64,000 nucleotides of DNA from Tyzzerella sp. (GTDB lineage Bacteria > Bacillota > Clostridia > Lachnospirales > Lachnospiraceae): positions 102,894 through 166,893 of the forward strand of contig JAFQDE010000005.1 of assembly GCA_017416155.1 (NCBI GenBank), in the 5' to 3' direction. The position numbers and the translations under genes are program-made. Each line of letters begins with the position of its first letter. The first letter of the stretch is position 1. A model generated the notes under the pieces. It was not told the DNA's origin. It was given only the letters and a program-made list of their open reading frames with translations, and made no database searches. Positions 26,951-36,303 of this stretch are shown one piece after another.

Positions 26951-28201
26951 CTATTTTAGTGTCTCTTCAATACGGAGTAATTGGTTGTATTTTGCCACAC
27001 GCTCTGTCCTACACGGCGCACCGGTCTTAATCTGCCCTGTGCTAAATGCTACTGCAATATCTGCAATCATACTATCTTCCGTCTCACCTGAGCGATGTGA
27101 AATAATACTTCGATACCCCGCTTTCTTGCCCAGTTCGATTGCCTCAAAGGCCTCTGTAAGTGTCCCTATCTGATTTACTTTAATGAGAATTGCATTTGCT
27201 ACCTGCATGTCAATTCCTTTCTGGAGCCTCTTGGTGTTTGTCACAAATAAATCATCTCCGACAAGCTGTATCTTCTTTCCAAGGCGTTCCGTCATCAACT
27301 TCCAGCCTTCCCAATCTTCTTCATCCATTGGATCTTCAATGGATATAATTGGAAATTCTGACATTAGACTTTCATAATATGCAACCAATTCTTCAGAAGA
27401 ACGAATTACATCCTCTCCCTCAAACACATATTTTTTAAATTCTCTGTTATACAATTCAGACGCAGCCACATCTAATGCAATTCCAACCTCTTCTTTTAAT
27501 TTATAACCTGCCTTTTGAATTGCTTCTACAATCAGTGACAAAGCCTCTTTTGCATCCTTCACGTTCGGTGCAAATCCACCCTCATCTCCTACTGCTGTGC
27601 TTAATTGTTTGTCATGTAAAATGCCTTTTAATGTATGATAAATTTCGGCCCCCATGCGCAATCCTTCTTTAAAACAGCATGCTCCCACCGGCATAATCAT
27701 AAACTCTTGAAAATCCACAGGATTATCTGCATGTTTACCTCCATTTAAAATATTCATCATCGGTATTGGCATTCTCTTTGGTGAAACACCTCCAAGATAA
27801 CGGTACAACGGAATCTCAAGGGCTTTTGCCGCAGCCTTCGCAACTGCCATAGATACTCCTAAAATAGCATTTGCCCCAAGTTTCGACTTGTTTTCTGTTC
27901 CATCCAATTGAATCATCACTCTGTCAATTCCACTCTGGTCAAAGATATTCATCCCGATAACTTCAGGTGCTATTCTTGTATTGACATTATCTACTGCTGT
28001 AGACACGCCAAGACCTCGGTAGCGTGCATCACCATCTCTTAATTCTACTGCCTCAAATTGGCCGGTGGATGCTCCGGATGGCACACTTGCACGACCACAT
28101 ATATTTTCTCCTGCCAGTACTTCTACCTCAACAGTCGGATTACCTCTGGAATCCAAGATTTCTCTTGCGTAAACATCACGAATTGGCAAATATCGATACA
28201 T
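26951..28201 (-). CDS. eno: Enolase
   Basis: Converts 2-phosphoglycerate to phosphoenolpyruvate in glycolysis. 416 aa, slightly short. Motifs: [28 protein letters not shown] (magnesium ligands), LIKVNQIGT with the catalytic Lys, and [24 protein letters not shown] is a somewhat atypical active-site flank (usually GA.SF.EALR.G). RBS GGGAGG before the ATG. Confidence 0.97.
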   Translation of the reverse strand: MYRYLPIRDVYAREILDSRGNPTVEVEVLAGENICGRASVPSGASTGQFEAVELRDGDARYRGLGVSTAVDNVNTRIAPEVIGMNIFDQSGIDRVMIQLDGTENKSKLGANAILGVSMAVAKAAAKALEIPLYRYLGGVSPKRMPIPMMNILNGGKHADNPVDFQEFMIMPVGACCFKEGLRMGAEIYHTLKGILHDKQLSTAVGDEGGFAPNVKDAKEALSLIVEAIQKAGYKLKEEVGIALDVAASELYNREFKKYVFEGEDVIRSSEELVAYYESLMSEFPIISIEDPMDEEDWEGWKLMTERLGKKIQLVGDDLFVTNTKRLQKGIDMQVANAILIKVNQIGTLTEAFEAIELGKKAGYRSIISHRSGETEDSMIADIAVAFSTGQIKTGAPCRTERVAKYNQLLRIEETLK

Positions 28202-28252
28202 AATTTCATCCTCCCTTGAAATGGTATTATATACAGTTTTATAATTAATATG

Positions 28253-28286
28253 AAAAAATCCTCCTTGTTTGTCACAAAGAGGACTT
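28253..28286 (-). terminator. Terminator of the YesL-like gene
   Basis: TCCTCTTTGT/ACAAACAAGGAGGA followed by TTTTTT on the minus strand, directly after the gene at 28296-28958. Confidence 0.8.
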
Positions 28287-28295
28287 CTAATTCAA

Positions 28296-28958
28296 TTATT
28301 CTGCTTCGATTTGCTCTTCTTGCTCATTCTCTAATATAATTTCTTCTAACTGTTCAAATATTTTGTCATACAACAACGCACACCAATAGATTGGTACAGA
28401 TATTCCATACAACATCCAAACAGGAAATCCGCGAAGTCCTAACACCAAAAAAATGAAAAGAAATAATCCTACCGGCAACGCATTCAAGATCGTCATAAGT
28501 AACGTACGGAAGAAATACCTGAATGCCATGTAGAACGCATTCTTAAACGTTGTGCGAATCGTATTAACAAATCTGGATTGCAACGGCATTACCCATGCAT
28601 ACACAAATGCTGCAAATATCAATGTAGCCATAAGAAACCCTTGTCCTGCACTTGCAACCTTGCTACCCATATTGCCGTAAACAAGATATGCCACAACTGA
28701 AACAACGGAATATACGACAAAGATTAACCAGATTCCTGTAGATTGTTTGAGGTTCATCTTAAATGATTTCCAAAAGCAGCTCCACACATGCCCTTCTTCC
28801 CTATGTATTTTTAATGAAGTATAATGTGCTGCTGTTGTTGCAGCTCCGATTGTAATAATCGGAATACTGAAAATAAGCGTCAACACGTTTAAAAAAAGCA
28901 AATCTGCCATCTTCGACAAAAAACTCATAATCGGACTGTCATAACCTAAAAATTTCAT
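28296..28958 (-). CDS. YesL-like DUF624 membrane protein
   Basis: 220 aa with about five membrane segments and an acidic C-terminal tail (EEIILENEQEEQIEAE). The start MKFLGYDSPIMSFLSKMADLL is typical of the YesL/DUF624 family, whose members often accompany sugar ABC transporters; their role is unproven. Here it stands alone between eno and glmM. Confidence 0.82.
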   Translation of the reverse strand: MKFLGYDSPIMSFLSKMADLLFLNVLTLIFSIPIITIGAATTAAHYTSLKIHREEGHVWSCFWKSFKMNLKQSTGIWLIFVVYSVVSVVAYLVYGNMGSKVASAGQGFLMATLIFAAFVYAWVMPLQSRFVNTIRTTFKNAFYMAFRYFFRTLLMTILNALPVGLFLFIFLVLGLRGFPVWMLYGISVPIYWCALLYDKIFEQLEEIILENEQEEQIEAE

Positions 28959-29040
28959 TTGTATTTCCTTTCATGCCTCAACTGTTTTCGTATGTTACTA
29001 ACATAATATATCTTATACCTCTGCGCCTTATTCTGTCAAG

Positions 29041-29077
29041 AAAAAGACGCTGTTGCATATCATTTTGCAACAACGTC
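29041..29077 (-). terminator. Terminator of glmM
   Basis: GACGTTGTTGCA/TGCAACAGCGTC then TTTTT, eight bases after the glmM stop codon. Confidence 0.85.
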
Positions 29078-29085
29078 CTTTGTTC

Positions 29086-30435
29086 TTACTCTAATACAAT
29101 TAACCCCTCTGCGCAGATAATATCAACCACCTGCTTTACATATTTAGCACAGAGTTCATTGGTCTCTGCTTCCACCATGACACGGATTACCGGTTCTGTT
29201 CCGCTCTCACGTACCAGGATACGTCCGTTATCTCCCAGTTCTTCTGTGACCTTCGCAACCACTTCTAAAACAGCTGGATTTTCTCTTGCCGCTTTTTTGT
29301 CTGCCACTCTGACATTTTTAAGAAGCTGCGGATAAATCGTCACTTCCTCTGTCAGTTTTGCCAGCGACTGTTTCTTCTCAAGCATAACCTCCATTAAAAG
29401 AAGGGAGGTTAAAATACCATCTCCTGTAGTTGCATATTTGCTGAAAATAATATGACCGGACTGCTCCCCGCCAAGAGAATAGTTATTCTCTATCATATTT
29501 TCAGACACATACTTGTCTCCGACTGCTGTCTTCTCGTACTTAAGACCCACTTTATCGCATGCCTTGTAAAGTCCAAGGTTTGACATAATCGTTGTGACAA
29601 TTGTATCTCCATTGAGTCTTCCCTGCTCTTTGAGATATTTACCGCACACATAAAGAATTAAATCTCCGTCGACTAATTTACCATTTTCATCTACTGCAAG
29701 ACATCGGTCTGCATCGCCGTCATATGCAAAGCCCGCATCAAGACGATTCTCCACAACATATCTTTGCAAGTGTTCTATATGAGTAGAACCACAATCCTTG
29801 TTAATATTCGTTCCATCCGGTTCACTGTTAATCACATATGTCTTTGCGCCCAATGCATCAAATACACTCTTTGCAATGGTAGAGGCACTACCGTTCGAGC
29901 AATCAAGCCCCACTCTCTTATCCTTAAAGGAGCGAGTTGCCATAGAGATGAGATGACCGATATAACGATTTCTTCCTGCTGAGTAGTCTACCGTGCGACC
30001 AACCCTATCCCTAGTGGCATATGGAATCTCTCCAAACTCGCCGTCAATGTAAGCTTCCACCTTGGCTTCTACCTCTGCATCCATCTTGCGCCCTTGTGAA
30101 TTAATCAACTTAATTCCATTGTCATAGAATATATTATGACTCGCTGAAATCATAATTCCACAATCGAAGTCTTCCGTACGTGTCACGTAAGAAATGCTTG
30201 GTGTCGTCGTTACATGAAGCAGATACACGTCTGCGCCTGAAGCTGTGAGACCTGCTGAAAGAGCATCCTCAAACATATAACTGCTACGTCTTGTATCTTT
30301 ACCAATGACAATTCTTGCTTTGTGTTCCTGACTATAGTACCACCCCAAAAATCTACCGACTTTAAAGGCATGTTCTACTGTTAATACAACATTTGCTTCT
30401 CCCCGAAAACCGTCTGTTCCAAAATATTTTCCCAT
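29086..30435 (-). CDS. glmM: Phosphoglucosamine mutase
   Basis: Interconverts glucosamine 6- and 1-phosphate for peptidoglycan precursors. 449 aa. The phosphoserine loop is MISASHNIFYDNGIK (about 97-111), the metal loop DGDADRCL, the sugar loop GGEQSGHI and the phosphate loop RESGTEPVIRV. All four are intact; the usual MSASHNP has Ile in place of Pro. Own promoter upstream. Confidence 0.96.
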   Translation of the reverse strand: MGKYFGTDGFRGEANVVLTVEHAFKVGRFLGWYYSQEHKARIVIGKDTRRSSYMFEDALSAGLTASGADVYLLHVTTTPSISYVTRTEDFDCGIMISASHNIFYDNGIKLINSQGRKMDAEVEAKVEAYIDGEFGEIPYATRDRVGRTVDYSAGRNRYIGHLISMATRSFKDKRVGLDCSNGSASTIAKSVFDALGAKTYVINSEPDGTNINKDCGSTHIEHLQRYVVENRLDAGFAYDGDADRCLAVDENGKLVDGDLILYVCGKYLKEQGRLNGDTIVTTIMSNLGLYKACDKVGLKYEKTAVGDKYVSENMIENNYSLGGEQSGHIIFSKYATTGDGILTSLLLMEVMLEKKQSLAKLTEEVTIYPQLLKNVRVADKKAARENPAVLEVVAKVTEELGDNGRILVRESGTEPVIRVMVEAETNELCAKYVKQVVDIICAEGLIVLE

Positions 30436-30490
30436 ATTTCCCTCCCGTTATTTGACATATGCGCCATATTTTTGCACAATCTACCTGTAT

Positions 30491-30519
30491 ATTATATATG
30501 TGAGGATAAAAAAATACAA
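30491..30519 (-). promoter_or_regulatory. Promoter of glmM
   Basis: TTGTAT (30519-30514), 17 bp, TATAAT (30496-30491), about 55 bases before the start codon. No glmS-type ribozyme is apparent. Confidence 0.75.
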
Positions 30520-30540
30520 CTGTTTTTTTATTTTATCCAT

Positions 30541-30577
30541 AAAAAAACGAGATTGCACCGCAATCTCGCATTTTTTT
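30541..30577 (-). terminator. Terminator of the purine module
   Basis: CGAGATTGC/GCAATCTCG with a 3-nt loop and T7 tail, right after the AICAR transformylase gene. Confidence 0.9.
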
Positions 30578-30582
30578 ACTTT

Positions 30583-31758
30583 TTAGTGATGGAACAAACG
30601 AATTCCCGTAAATGCCATCGCCATATTATATTTATTACATGTATCAATTACATTGTCATCACGAACAGAACCGCCCGGCTGAGCAATATATTTCACTCCA
30701 CTCTTGTGTGCACGCTCAATGTTGTCCCCAAACGGGAAGAACGCATCTGACCCAAGCGCAACATCAGTCATCTTGTCGAGCCATGCACGCTTTTCTTCTG
30801 CTGTAAACACAGGCGGTTTCACCTTGAAAATTCTCTCCCATGCACCATCAGCAAGTACATCCATATACTCATCACCGATATATAAATCAATGGAATTGTC
30901 TCTGTCTGCTCTTCCGATACCGTCTACAAACTGTAAACCTAGTACCTGCGGAGACTGACGAAGCCACCAGTTGTCTGCTTTCTGGCCTGCAAGTCTTGTA
31001 CAGTGAATACGTGACTGCTGTCCTGCACCGATACCAATTGCCTGTCCGCCTTTTGCGTAGCATACAGAGTTTGACTGTGTATATTTCAGTGTAATAAGTG
31101 CGATTGCAAGGTCAATCTTTGCACTTTCCGGGATATCTTTGTTCTCTGTAACGATATTTGCAAGCAATGCATCGTCAATTACAAGCTCATTTCTTCCCTG
31201 TTCAAACACGATACCGAATACTTCTTTGTGCTCAATCGGATCCGGCTCATAGCTCGGGTCAATTTCAATAACTGCATAGTTCCCTTTTTTCTTTGCCTGT
31301 AAGATTTCCAATGCTTCCGGCTCATATCCCGGAGCAATTACACCATCAGACACTTCTCTTTTAATCAATTTCGCTGTAGCTACATCACACACATCTGAAA
31401 GGGAAATGAAATCGCCAAAGGAAGACATTCTGTCCGCACCTCTGGCTCTTGCATAAGCGCAAGCAAGCGGAGATAAATCTTCTACATCATCAACCCAATA
31501 GATTTTAGCCAATGTATCATCCAAAGGAAGACCAACTGCTGCACCTGCCGGTGAAACATGTTTAAAAGAGGTTGCTGCAGGAAGTCCTGTTGCTTTTTTA
31601 AGTTCTTTTACCAACTGCCATCCGTTAAATGCATCCAAAAAGTTGATATATCCCGGTCTTCCGCAAAGTACTTTGATCGGAAGTTCTCCGTTGTTCATAT
31701 AGATTTTTGATGGCTTTTGATTCGGATTACACCCATATTTTAATTCTAATTCTTTCAT
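30583..31758 (-). CDS. AICAR formyltransferase, stand-alone
   Basis: Adds the formyl group to AICAR, the ninth step of purine synthesis. 391 aa equal to the transformylase half of PurH only: the MGS-like IMP cyclohydrolase domain is absent. Motifs: TSFKHVSPAGAAVG with the catalytic Lys-His, and LKYTQSNSVCYAKGGQAIGIGAGQQSR. The ATG at 31758 has TAGGAG upstream; an in-frame ATG at 31776 overlaps the previous gene. The missing activity is supplied by the preceding gene. Confidence 0.93.
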   Translation of the reverse strand: MKELELKYGCNPNQKPSKIYMNNGELPIKVLCGRPGYINFLDAFNGWQLVKELKKATGLPAATSFKHVSPAGAAVGLPLDDTLAKIYWVDDVEDLSPLACAYARARGADRMSSFGDFISLSDVCDVATAKLIKREVSDGVIAPGYEPEALEILQAKKKGNYAVIEIDPSYEPDPIEHKEVFGIVFEQGRNELVIDDALLANIVTENKDIPESAKIDLAIALITLKYTQSNSVCYAKGGQAIGIGAGQQSRIHCTRLAGQKADNWWLRQSPQVLGLQFVDGIGRADRDNSIDLYIGDEYMDVLADGAWERIFKVKPPVFTAEEKRAWLDKMTDVALGSDAFFPFGDNIERAHKSGVKYIAQPGGSVRDDNVIDTCNKYNMAMAFTGIRLFHH

Positions 31759-31768
31759 CTTATGTCTC

Positions 31769-32482
31769 CTATGCATTCTTGTTTATGATTTTTGTCTCGT
31801 AAGTTCCAGTTGCAATATCGATATAACGAACGAATAAAGAAACTTTGTTTTCTTCGTTAAGACTGCCCCATAACAGTTCTGTATAAGCATTCATATCATC
31901 TAAGATATTAACGAGTTTTGGTTCCCCCTCAAAACTTGGAAGCGGATTGCCATCGCATTTGTATGTGTGAATGAAATGTCCTTCTCCTGCTACCGGATTG
32001 TCATATGTAAATGTATAACGATTGCAACATGAAGGATCGCCATTATTACTCTTAAGGATTGACATGGCATAATCATACTTGCTGTCTTCGATGTGCATCA
32101 CACCAGAAATACGTGGGGTATAGTTTGGACCATCCGGTTCAAATTCTCTACATCTTAAAGACTGTTCAAATGTAAGTTCTCTATCCATTCTGTCATAAAT
32201 AGTATCTGTCTGGTCACCATTTGTCACAATCGTTCTATTTCCCAATACGCGAACCGGTGCATATATGATAAGACTTGGATCTGTAAGCTTGGACGGGTCA
32301 TATGCCTGTGTGCGGATTCCTTCTCCTTCTGTCACAAACACACGGTTTCTGCTATTCTCACTTCTACCCATAATAAAATATGCCGTTACTGCCTTTGTAC
32401 CGTCCGGTGTCTTGCCGATAATAATTCCACGTCCTGGATATGCATTCCCTTGTAATTCCTTCTCAATCGATAACATTTCCAT
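31769..32482 (-). CDS. purO: IMP cyclohydrolase, PurO family
   Basis: Closes FAICAR to IMP, the last step of purine synthesis. 237 aa of the IMP_cyclohyd family first known from archaea, with NAYPGRGIIIGKTPDG at the N-terminus, YFIMGRSENSRNR and SILKSNNGDPSCCNRYTF. It ends 10 bases before the transformylase start, forming a two-gene substitute for bifunctional PurH. Preceded by a strong leader hairpin. Confidence 0.88.
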   Translation of the reverse strand: MEMLSIEKELQGNAYPGRGIIIGKTPDGTKAVTAYFIMGRSENSRNRVFVTEGEGIRTQAYDPSKLTDPSLIIYAPVRVLGNRTIVTNGDQTDTIYDRMDRELTFEQSLRCREFEPDGPNYTPRISGVMHIEDSKYDYAMSILKSNNGDPSCCNRYTFTYDNPVAGEGHFIHTYKCDGNPLPSFEGEPKLVNILDDMNAYTELLWGSLNEENKVSLFVRYIDIATGTYETKIINKNA

Positions 32483-32531
32483 GAAAGTCTCTCCTTTTCC
32501 TTCGTTGTATTATTCTTTTTAATAAATCAAT

Positions 32532-32573
32532 TATAGCCCAAAGACATGTGCAATTACTAGTCCTTAGGCTATA
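32532..32573 (-). promoter_or_regulatory. 14-bp leader hairpin upstream of purO
   Basis: TATAGCCTAAGGAC pairs with GTCTTTGGGCTATA over 14 positions (two G-U pairs) around a 14-nt loop, 50 bases before the purO ATG. On the plus strand it is followed by ATTTTTT. It does not match purine or ZTP riboswitch cores that I know. It may be a terminator of greA or a leader control element. Confidence 0.55.
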
Positions 32574-32612
32574 TTTTTTACATCTTTTTATTATAAGCTG
32601 TGCTTATTTATG

Positions 32613-33113
32613 TCAGAACTTCCGCAATTCTTCCTCTCCCGTCTCATCAGCACGAATCGATTTGATTTCCACAAAATATCCCGCGGTAGAATTAATTGCA
32701 ATCCACACTCTATCTCCAACCTTGTGACCAAGTACGGCCTTTCCTATGGGAGATTCTGTGCTCACCAGATTTTTTAGTGAATTTCCGCGAACGGTTGTCA
32801 CAATCTTGAACTCCTCTACCTCGTCATCTTCTTCAAAGTAGAGTTCCACAATCTTGTTGATTCCCACTTCGTCATACTTGGACTTATCACTCACAACAAT
32901 CGCCGTCTTTATCATCTTTTCCAGATAACGTATACGGCTTTCGTTTTGGTTCTTTGCTTGCTTTGCTGCTTTGTACTCAAAATTTTCACTCAAGTCCCCA
33001 TGTGCTCTCGCCGTCTTCACATCCTCCAAAAGTTCCTTTCGTACGACGCATTTGCGATGCTCCACCTCAGCCATCATATCATCGATATCTTTCTGGGTCA
33101 ATTCATTAAACAT
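32613..33113 (-). CDS. greA: Transcription elongation factor GreA/GreB family
   Basis: Rescues backtracked RNA polymerase by stimulating transcript cleavage. 166 aa: N-terminal coiled coil with acidic tip ARAHGDLSENFEY (about 36-48), then the FKBP-like C-terminal domain with STESPIGKAVLGHKVGD. The N-terminus NELTQKDIDDMMAEVEHRK is slightly divergent from canonical GreA, so it may be a paralogue. Confidence 0.9.
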   Translation of the reverse strand: MFNELTQKDIDDMMAEVEHRKCVVRKELLEDVKTARAHGDLSENFEYKAAKQAKNQNESRIRYLEKMIKTAIVVSDKSKYDEVGINKIVELYFEEDDEVEEFKIVTTVRGNSLKNLVSTESPIGKAVLGHKVGDRVWIAINSTAGYFVEIKSIRADETGEEELRKF

Positions 33114-33124
33114 CTCATCAACTC

Positions 33125-33853
33125 CTAAAAATCATGTCTGTCATCATCACTATAACATTCACAGAATCGTGCCATAAAAGATGGTTCCTCATCTGCAACA
33201 TACAGGTGACTGATATCTCCATAGCTTCGAATACGGAATGATGCAATTCCCTTCTCTCTTTCTTCTGTTACAATACTTGTCACAGAACTCGGCTGCATCA
33301 CAAATCCTTGGAAGAACAGAATCGGCGAAACTCCAAGCATATGGGCCAAAATTACACTGCAGATACCAAAATGGCAGAAAAACACAATGCGGTCATGGTT
33401 TTCTCTTTCTACGCGGAAGAGTCCTCCCTCATGCACATATCCATGCTCTGCCAGAAAGGTGTCCAAATGAGCAATCACCCATTTGTATTGTTCTTCGACA
33501 TTGTGTGTTTGCATCAGTTCTGTCTTATACCAATCTTCTCTGCTATAATATTCGTCCTGTTTGGTCCAATAGGATGGAAGCATATCCCAACAACGGATTG
33601 GTTGTTCGAAAAAATCATACTTCACGTGTCCTTTAAATTCACGAAGCCACTCAAGTTCTACAGCTTCTCGATTCATTTTCTTCAAAGTCAGAGACGCTGT
33701 GTCCTTGGCACGCCCCTGCGGCGAACAGTACATTTCTGTTATATCCATTTTTGAAAGCCTGTCTGATAACAATTCTGCTTCTCGCCATCCCTTCGGTGTC
33801 AGGGAATCAATGCCGTAATCTGGTTCGCAGTGTCTGACAATGATAATTTCCAT
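33125..33853 (-). CDS. Histidine phosphatase (phosphoglycerate-mutase superfamily)
   Basis: 242 aa. Catalytic RHC motif at the very N-terminus (EIIIVRHCEPDYG), with Cys after His in place of the more common Gly; second His in VFFCHFGICSV. Substrate cannot be told from sequence. It lies between porB and greA, separated by about ten bases on each side, suggesting co-transcription. Confidence 0.85.
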   Translation of the reverse strand: MEIIIVRHCEPDYGIDSLTPKGWREAELLSDRLSKMDITEMYCSPQGRAKDTASLTLKKMNREAVELEWLREFKGHVKYDFFEQPIRCWDMLPSYWTKQDEYYSREDWYKTELMQTHNVEEQYKWVIAHLDTFLAEHGYVHEGGLFRVERENHDRIVFFCHFGICSVILAHMLGVSPILFFQGFVMQPSSVTSIVTEEREKGIASFRIRSYGDISHLYVADEEPSFMARFCECYSDDDRHDF

Positions 33854-33868
33854 AATATCCCTCTCTAA

Positions 33869-34801
33869 CTATCTTGAGCATTTGAACTGCAATTCTTCCC
33901 ATCTTCTGTCCACTTCATTCTGGAACTGTTCAATGAGATGTTCATTTCCCTTCTTAAACAAATGTTTGAATCTGCCTTGTTTGCTTAAGAAATCTTCAAT
34001 TGGAAGCTTCTTTTTCGGTTCGTAGTTCAGAATCCATTTGCCCTCGACCACTTCAAATAATGGCCAATAGCATGTCTCAACACCCAATTTACAGATTTCC
34101 ATAATATCTGGTGTGTTATATCTCCATCCACGTGGACACGGAGCCATAATATTTAAAAATGCTGCTCCCGGTGTGTAGATTGCCTTCTCAGCCTTGATGT
34201 GCAAGTCCTTGAAGTTCTGTACAAATGTAGTCTGTGCCACATACGGAACATCATGCGCTGCAATCACTGCAGCCAGATCTTTTCTGTTTTGCAATTTACC
34301 ATTGCTTTCACTTCCAACTGGCGTTGTAGTTGTGTCCGCATACATCGGCGTTGCAGATGAACGTTGAATGCCTGTATTCATGTAAGCGCCGTTGTCGTAA
34401 CATACATATACCATATCGTGATTACGTTCCATTGCCCCTGAAAGTGATTGGAAACCGATATCGTAGGTGCCACCATCACCACCAAACGTGATGAACTTGT
34501 ATGTATCATCTAATTTTCCTTTTCTTTTAAGTGCATTGTATGCGCCTTCCACACCACTCATGGTTGCTCCGGCATTTTCAAATGCATTGTGAATGTAGCT
34601 GTCTTCCCATGCTGTGTATGGATATGTAAATGTCGATACCTCGAGGCATCCTGTTGCGTTACCAATTACCGCCTTGTCTCCTTCATGAAGACCGCGAAGC
34701 ACGTTTCTAACTGCAATAGTACCGCCGCATCCGGCGCACATTCTATGTCCCGGAGCAAGACGTTCCGGTTTGTTCATTGTCTCTTTAAAATTATATGCCA
34801 T
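33869..34801 (-). CDS. porB: Pyruvate:ferredoxin oxidoreductase, beta subunit
   Basis: Thiamine-diphosphate subunit of the four-subunit enzyme oxidising pyruvate to acetyl-CoA and CO2 with ferredoxin reduction. 310 aa. Cluster Cys lie in RMCAGCGG and NATGCLEV, with a further Cys in APCPRGW. TPP/magnesium site GGDGGTYDIGFQSLSG. The sequence is closer to POR than to 2-oxoglutarate or branched-chain enzymes, but a different 2-oxoacid cannot be ruled out. Confidence 0.9.
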   Translation of the reverse strand: MAYNFKETMNKPERLAPGHRMCAGCGGTIAVRNVLRGLHEGDKAVIGNATGCLEVSTFTYPYTAWEDSYIHNAFENAGATMSGVEGAYNALKRKGKLDDTYKFITFGGDGGTYDIGFQSLSGAMERNHDMVYVCYDNGAYMNTGIQRSSATPMYADTTTTPVGSESNGKLQNRKDLAAVIAAHDVPYVAQTTFVQNFKDLHIKAEKAIYTPGAAFLNIMAPCPRGWRYNTPDIMEICKLGVETCYWPLFEVVEGKWILNYEPKKKLPIEDFLSKQGRFKHLFKKGNEHLIEQFQNEVDRRWEELQFKCSR

Positions 34802-34815
34802 TTCCGTCTTCCTCC

Positions 34816-35997
34816 TTATTCTCTGATTCCAAGATAACGATAGGTTTCACCTGCATCATCATCTGCTACTATCTGGTTCAATTGTGCAAATACTTTTTCC
34901 ATATCTTCCACACGCACATCACGTCCGCCGAGACCGTAAATATAGTTTACAGCATGAGCCTGTGAACGCGCACGAAACATAGCTGCCATCACATCTGAAC
35001 CTAATGGACCCCCGTGATTTGTGTAGCCTTCTGCTCTATCCATAATTGCAACTGCTTTTACATTTTTAAGCGCTTCTGCTATCTCTTCAGCCGGGAATGG
35101 ACGGTAAAGACGAATTTTGATAAGACCTACCTTTTCACCTTTTGCACGGAGTGCATCAATGGCATCCTTCGTTGTACCTGCTGCAGAACCAATCATCACA
35201 ACGGCTGTTTCTGCATCTTCCATACAATATTCTTCAAAGAGACCATACTCTCTACCTGAGATACCAGCAAATTCTTTCGCAACCTCTTTCACAACTGCTA
35301 CAGCATTCTTCATGCCTTCAGCCTGGTTGCGTTTTGCTTCCATATAATAATCCGTAATCGCGTAAGGTCCGACTGCCATCTTTTCCTTTGGATTCAAAAG
35401 ATAATTTTCCGGCTCATACTCGCCGACAAAGTTCTTCACTACATCATCTTCTAATAATTCGATGTTTTCCACCGCATGGCTAGTGATAAAACCATCCTGA
35501 CAAATCATGATTGGAAGGCGCACATCTTTATGTTCAGAGATGCGGAATGCCTGTATCATATTGTCATATGCTTCCTGATTATTCTCTGCATAGATTTGAA
35601 TCCAGCCTGCATCTCTTGCACCCATACTATCTGAATGGTCGCAGTTGATGTTGATTGGACCGGAAAGTGCACGGTTAACAAGTGCAAGTGCCAACGGCAA
35701 TCTGTTTGACGCTGCTATGTATAACTCTTCCCACATGTAAGCAAGACCACAAGAAGATGTCGCTGTGAGCGCTCTCGCTCCTGCTGCAGATGCACCGATG
35801 GTCGCACTCATAGAACTGTGTTCACTCTCCACGGTAATAAATTCTGTATCCACCTGGCCATTTGCCACAAAAGAAGCAAAGTACTGTGGAATCTCTGTAG
35901 ATGGTGTGATAGGGAATGCCGGAAATACGTCCGGATTAATCTGGCGGAGCGCAATTGCTACTGCTTCATTTCCCGATAAACGTTCTCTTTTTCCCAT
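34816..35997 (-). CDS. porA: Pyruvate:ferredoxin oxidoreductase, alpha subunit
   Basis: 393 aa. Pyrimidine-binding/catalytic domain with AFPITPSTEIPQ and the conserved Glu in FITVESEHSSMSA. A transketolase C-terminal-like domain follows (VGLIKIRLYRPFPAEEI). Fourteen bases separate it from porB and one base from the delta subunit gene. Confidence 0.92.
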   Translation of the reverse strand: MGKRERLSGNEAVAIALRQINPDVFPAFPITPSTEIPQYFASFVANGQVDTEFITVESEHSSMSATIGASAAGARALTATSSCGLAYMWEELYIAASNRLPLALALVNRALSGPININCDHSDSMGARDAGWIQIYAENNQEAYDNMIQAFRISEHKDVRLPIMICQDGFITSHAVENIELLEDDVVKNFVGEYEPENYLLNPKEKMAVGPYAITDYYMEAKRNQAEGMKNAVAVVKEVAKEFAGISGREYGLFEEYCMEDAETAVVMIGSAAGTTKDAIDALRAKGEKVGLIKIRLYRPFPAEEIAEALKNVKAVAIMDRAEGYTNHGGPLGSDVMAAMFRARSQAHAVNYIYGLGGRDVRVEDMEKVFAQLNQIVADDDAGETYRYLGIRE

Positions 35998-35998
35998 A

Positions 35999-36301
35999 TT
36001 ATTTCACCCCTTCCATCGTAATTGCACCGAATGGACATGATTTCACACAGATACCGCATCCTTTACAGTGTTCTAAATCAAACGCACCGCGCTTCATGTC
36101 CTTAACCGGAATACAACTATCCGGACATACCGGTACACAAAGTAAACACTGCTTACATTTCTCTTCGATAAATTCAGGCTTTACAGAAGACCATTCACCG
36201 GTCTTGAACTCCTTAGAAGTTCCTGCCCCGACAATAATCATACCCTCTGTCAAATCCTGCCATCTTGTCTTAACGCCTAATTCTTTGATATTACTTGCCA
36301 T
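35999..36301 (-). CDS. porD: Pyruvate:ferredoxin oxidoreductase, delta subunit (ferredoxin-like)
   Basis: 100 aa with two [4Fe-4S] motifs, CKQCLLCVPVCPDSC and CKGCGICVKSCPFGAI. Electron wire between the TPP site and ferredoxin. It lies between gamma and alpha genes (order gamma-delta-alpha-beta). Confidence 0.94.
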   Translation of the reverse strand: MASNIKELGVKTRWQDLTEGMIIVGAGTSKEFKTGEWSSVKPEFIEEKCKQCLLCVPVCPDSCIPVKDMKRGAFDLEHCKGCGICVKSCPFGAITMEGVK

Positions 36302-36303
36302 GA

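Noticed and set aside
30436-30582. Possible glmS-type ribozyme or riboswitch near glmM
   Set aside because: Only a promoter and the terminator of the next operon are present; no conserved core.
32483-32612. ZTP (pfl) or purine riboswitch upstream of purO
   Set aside because: The spacing suits one, but the conserved cores I know are absent; only an unassigned hairpin is seen.
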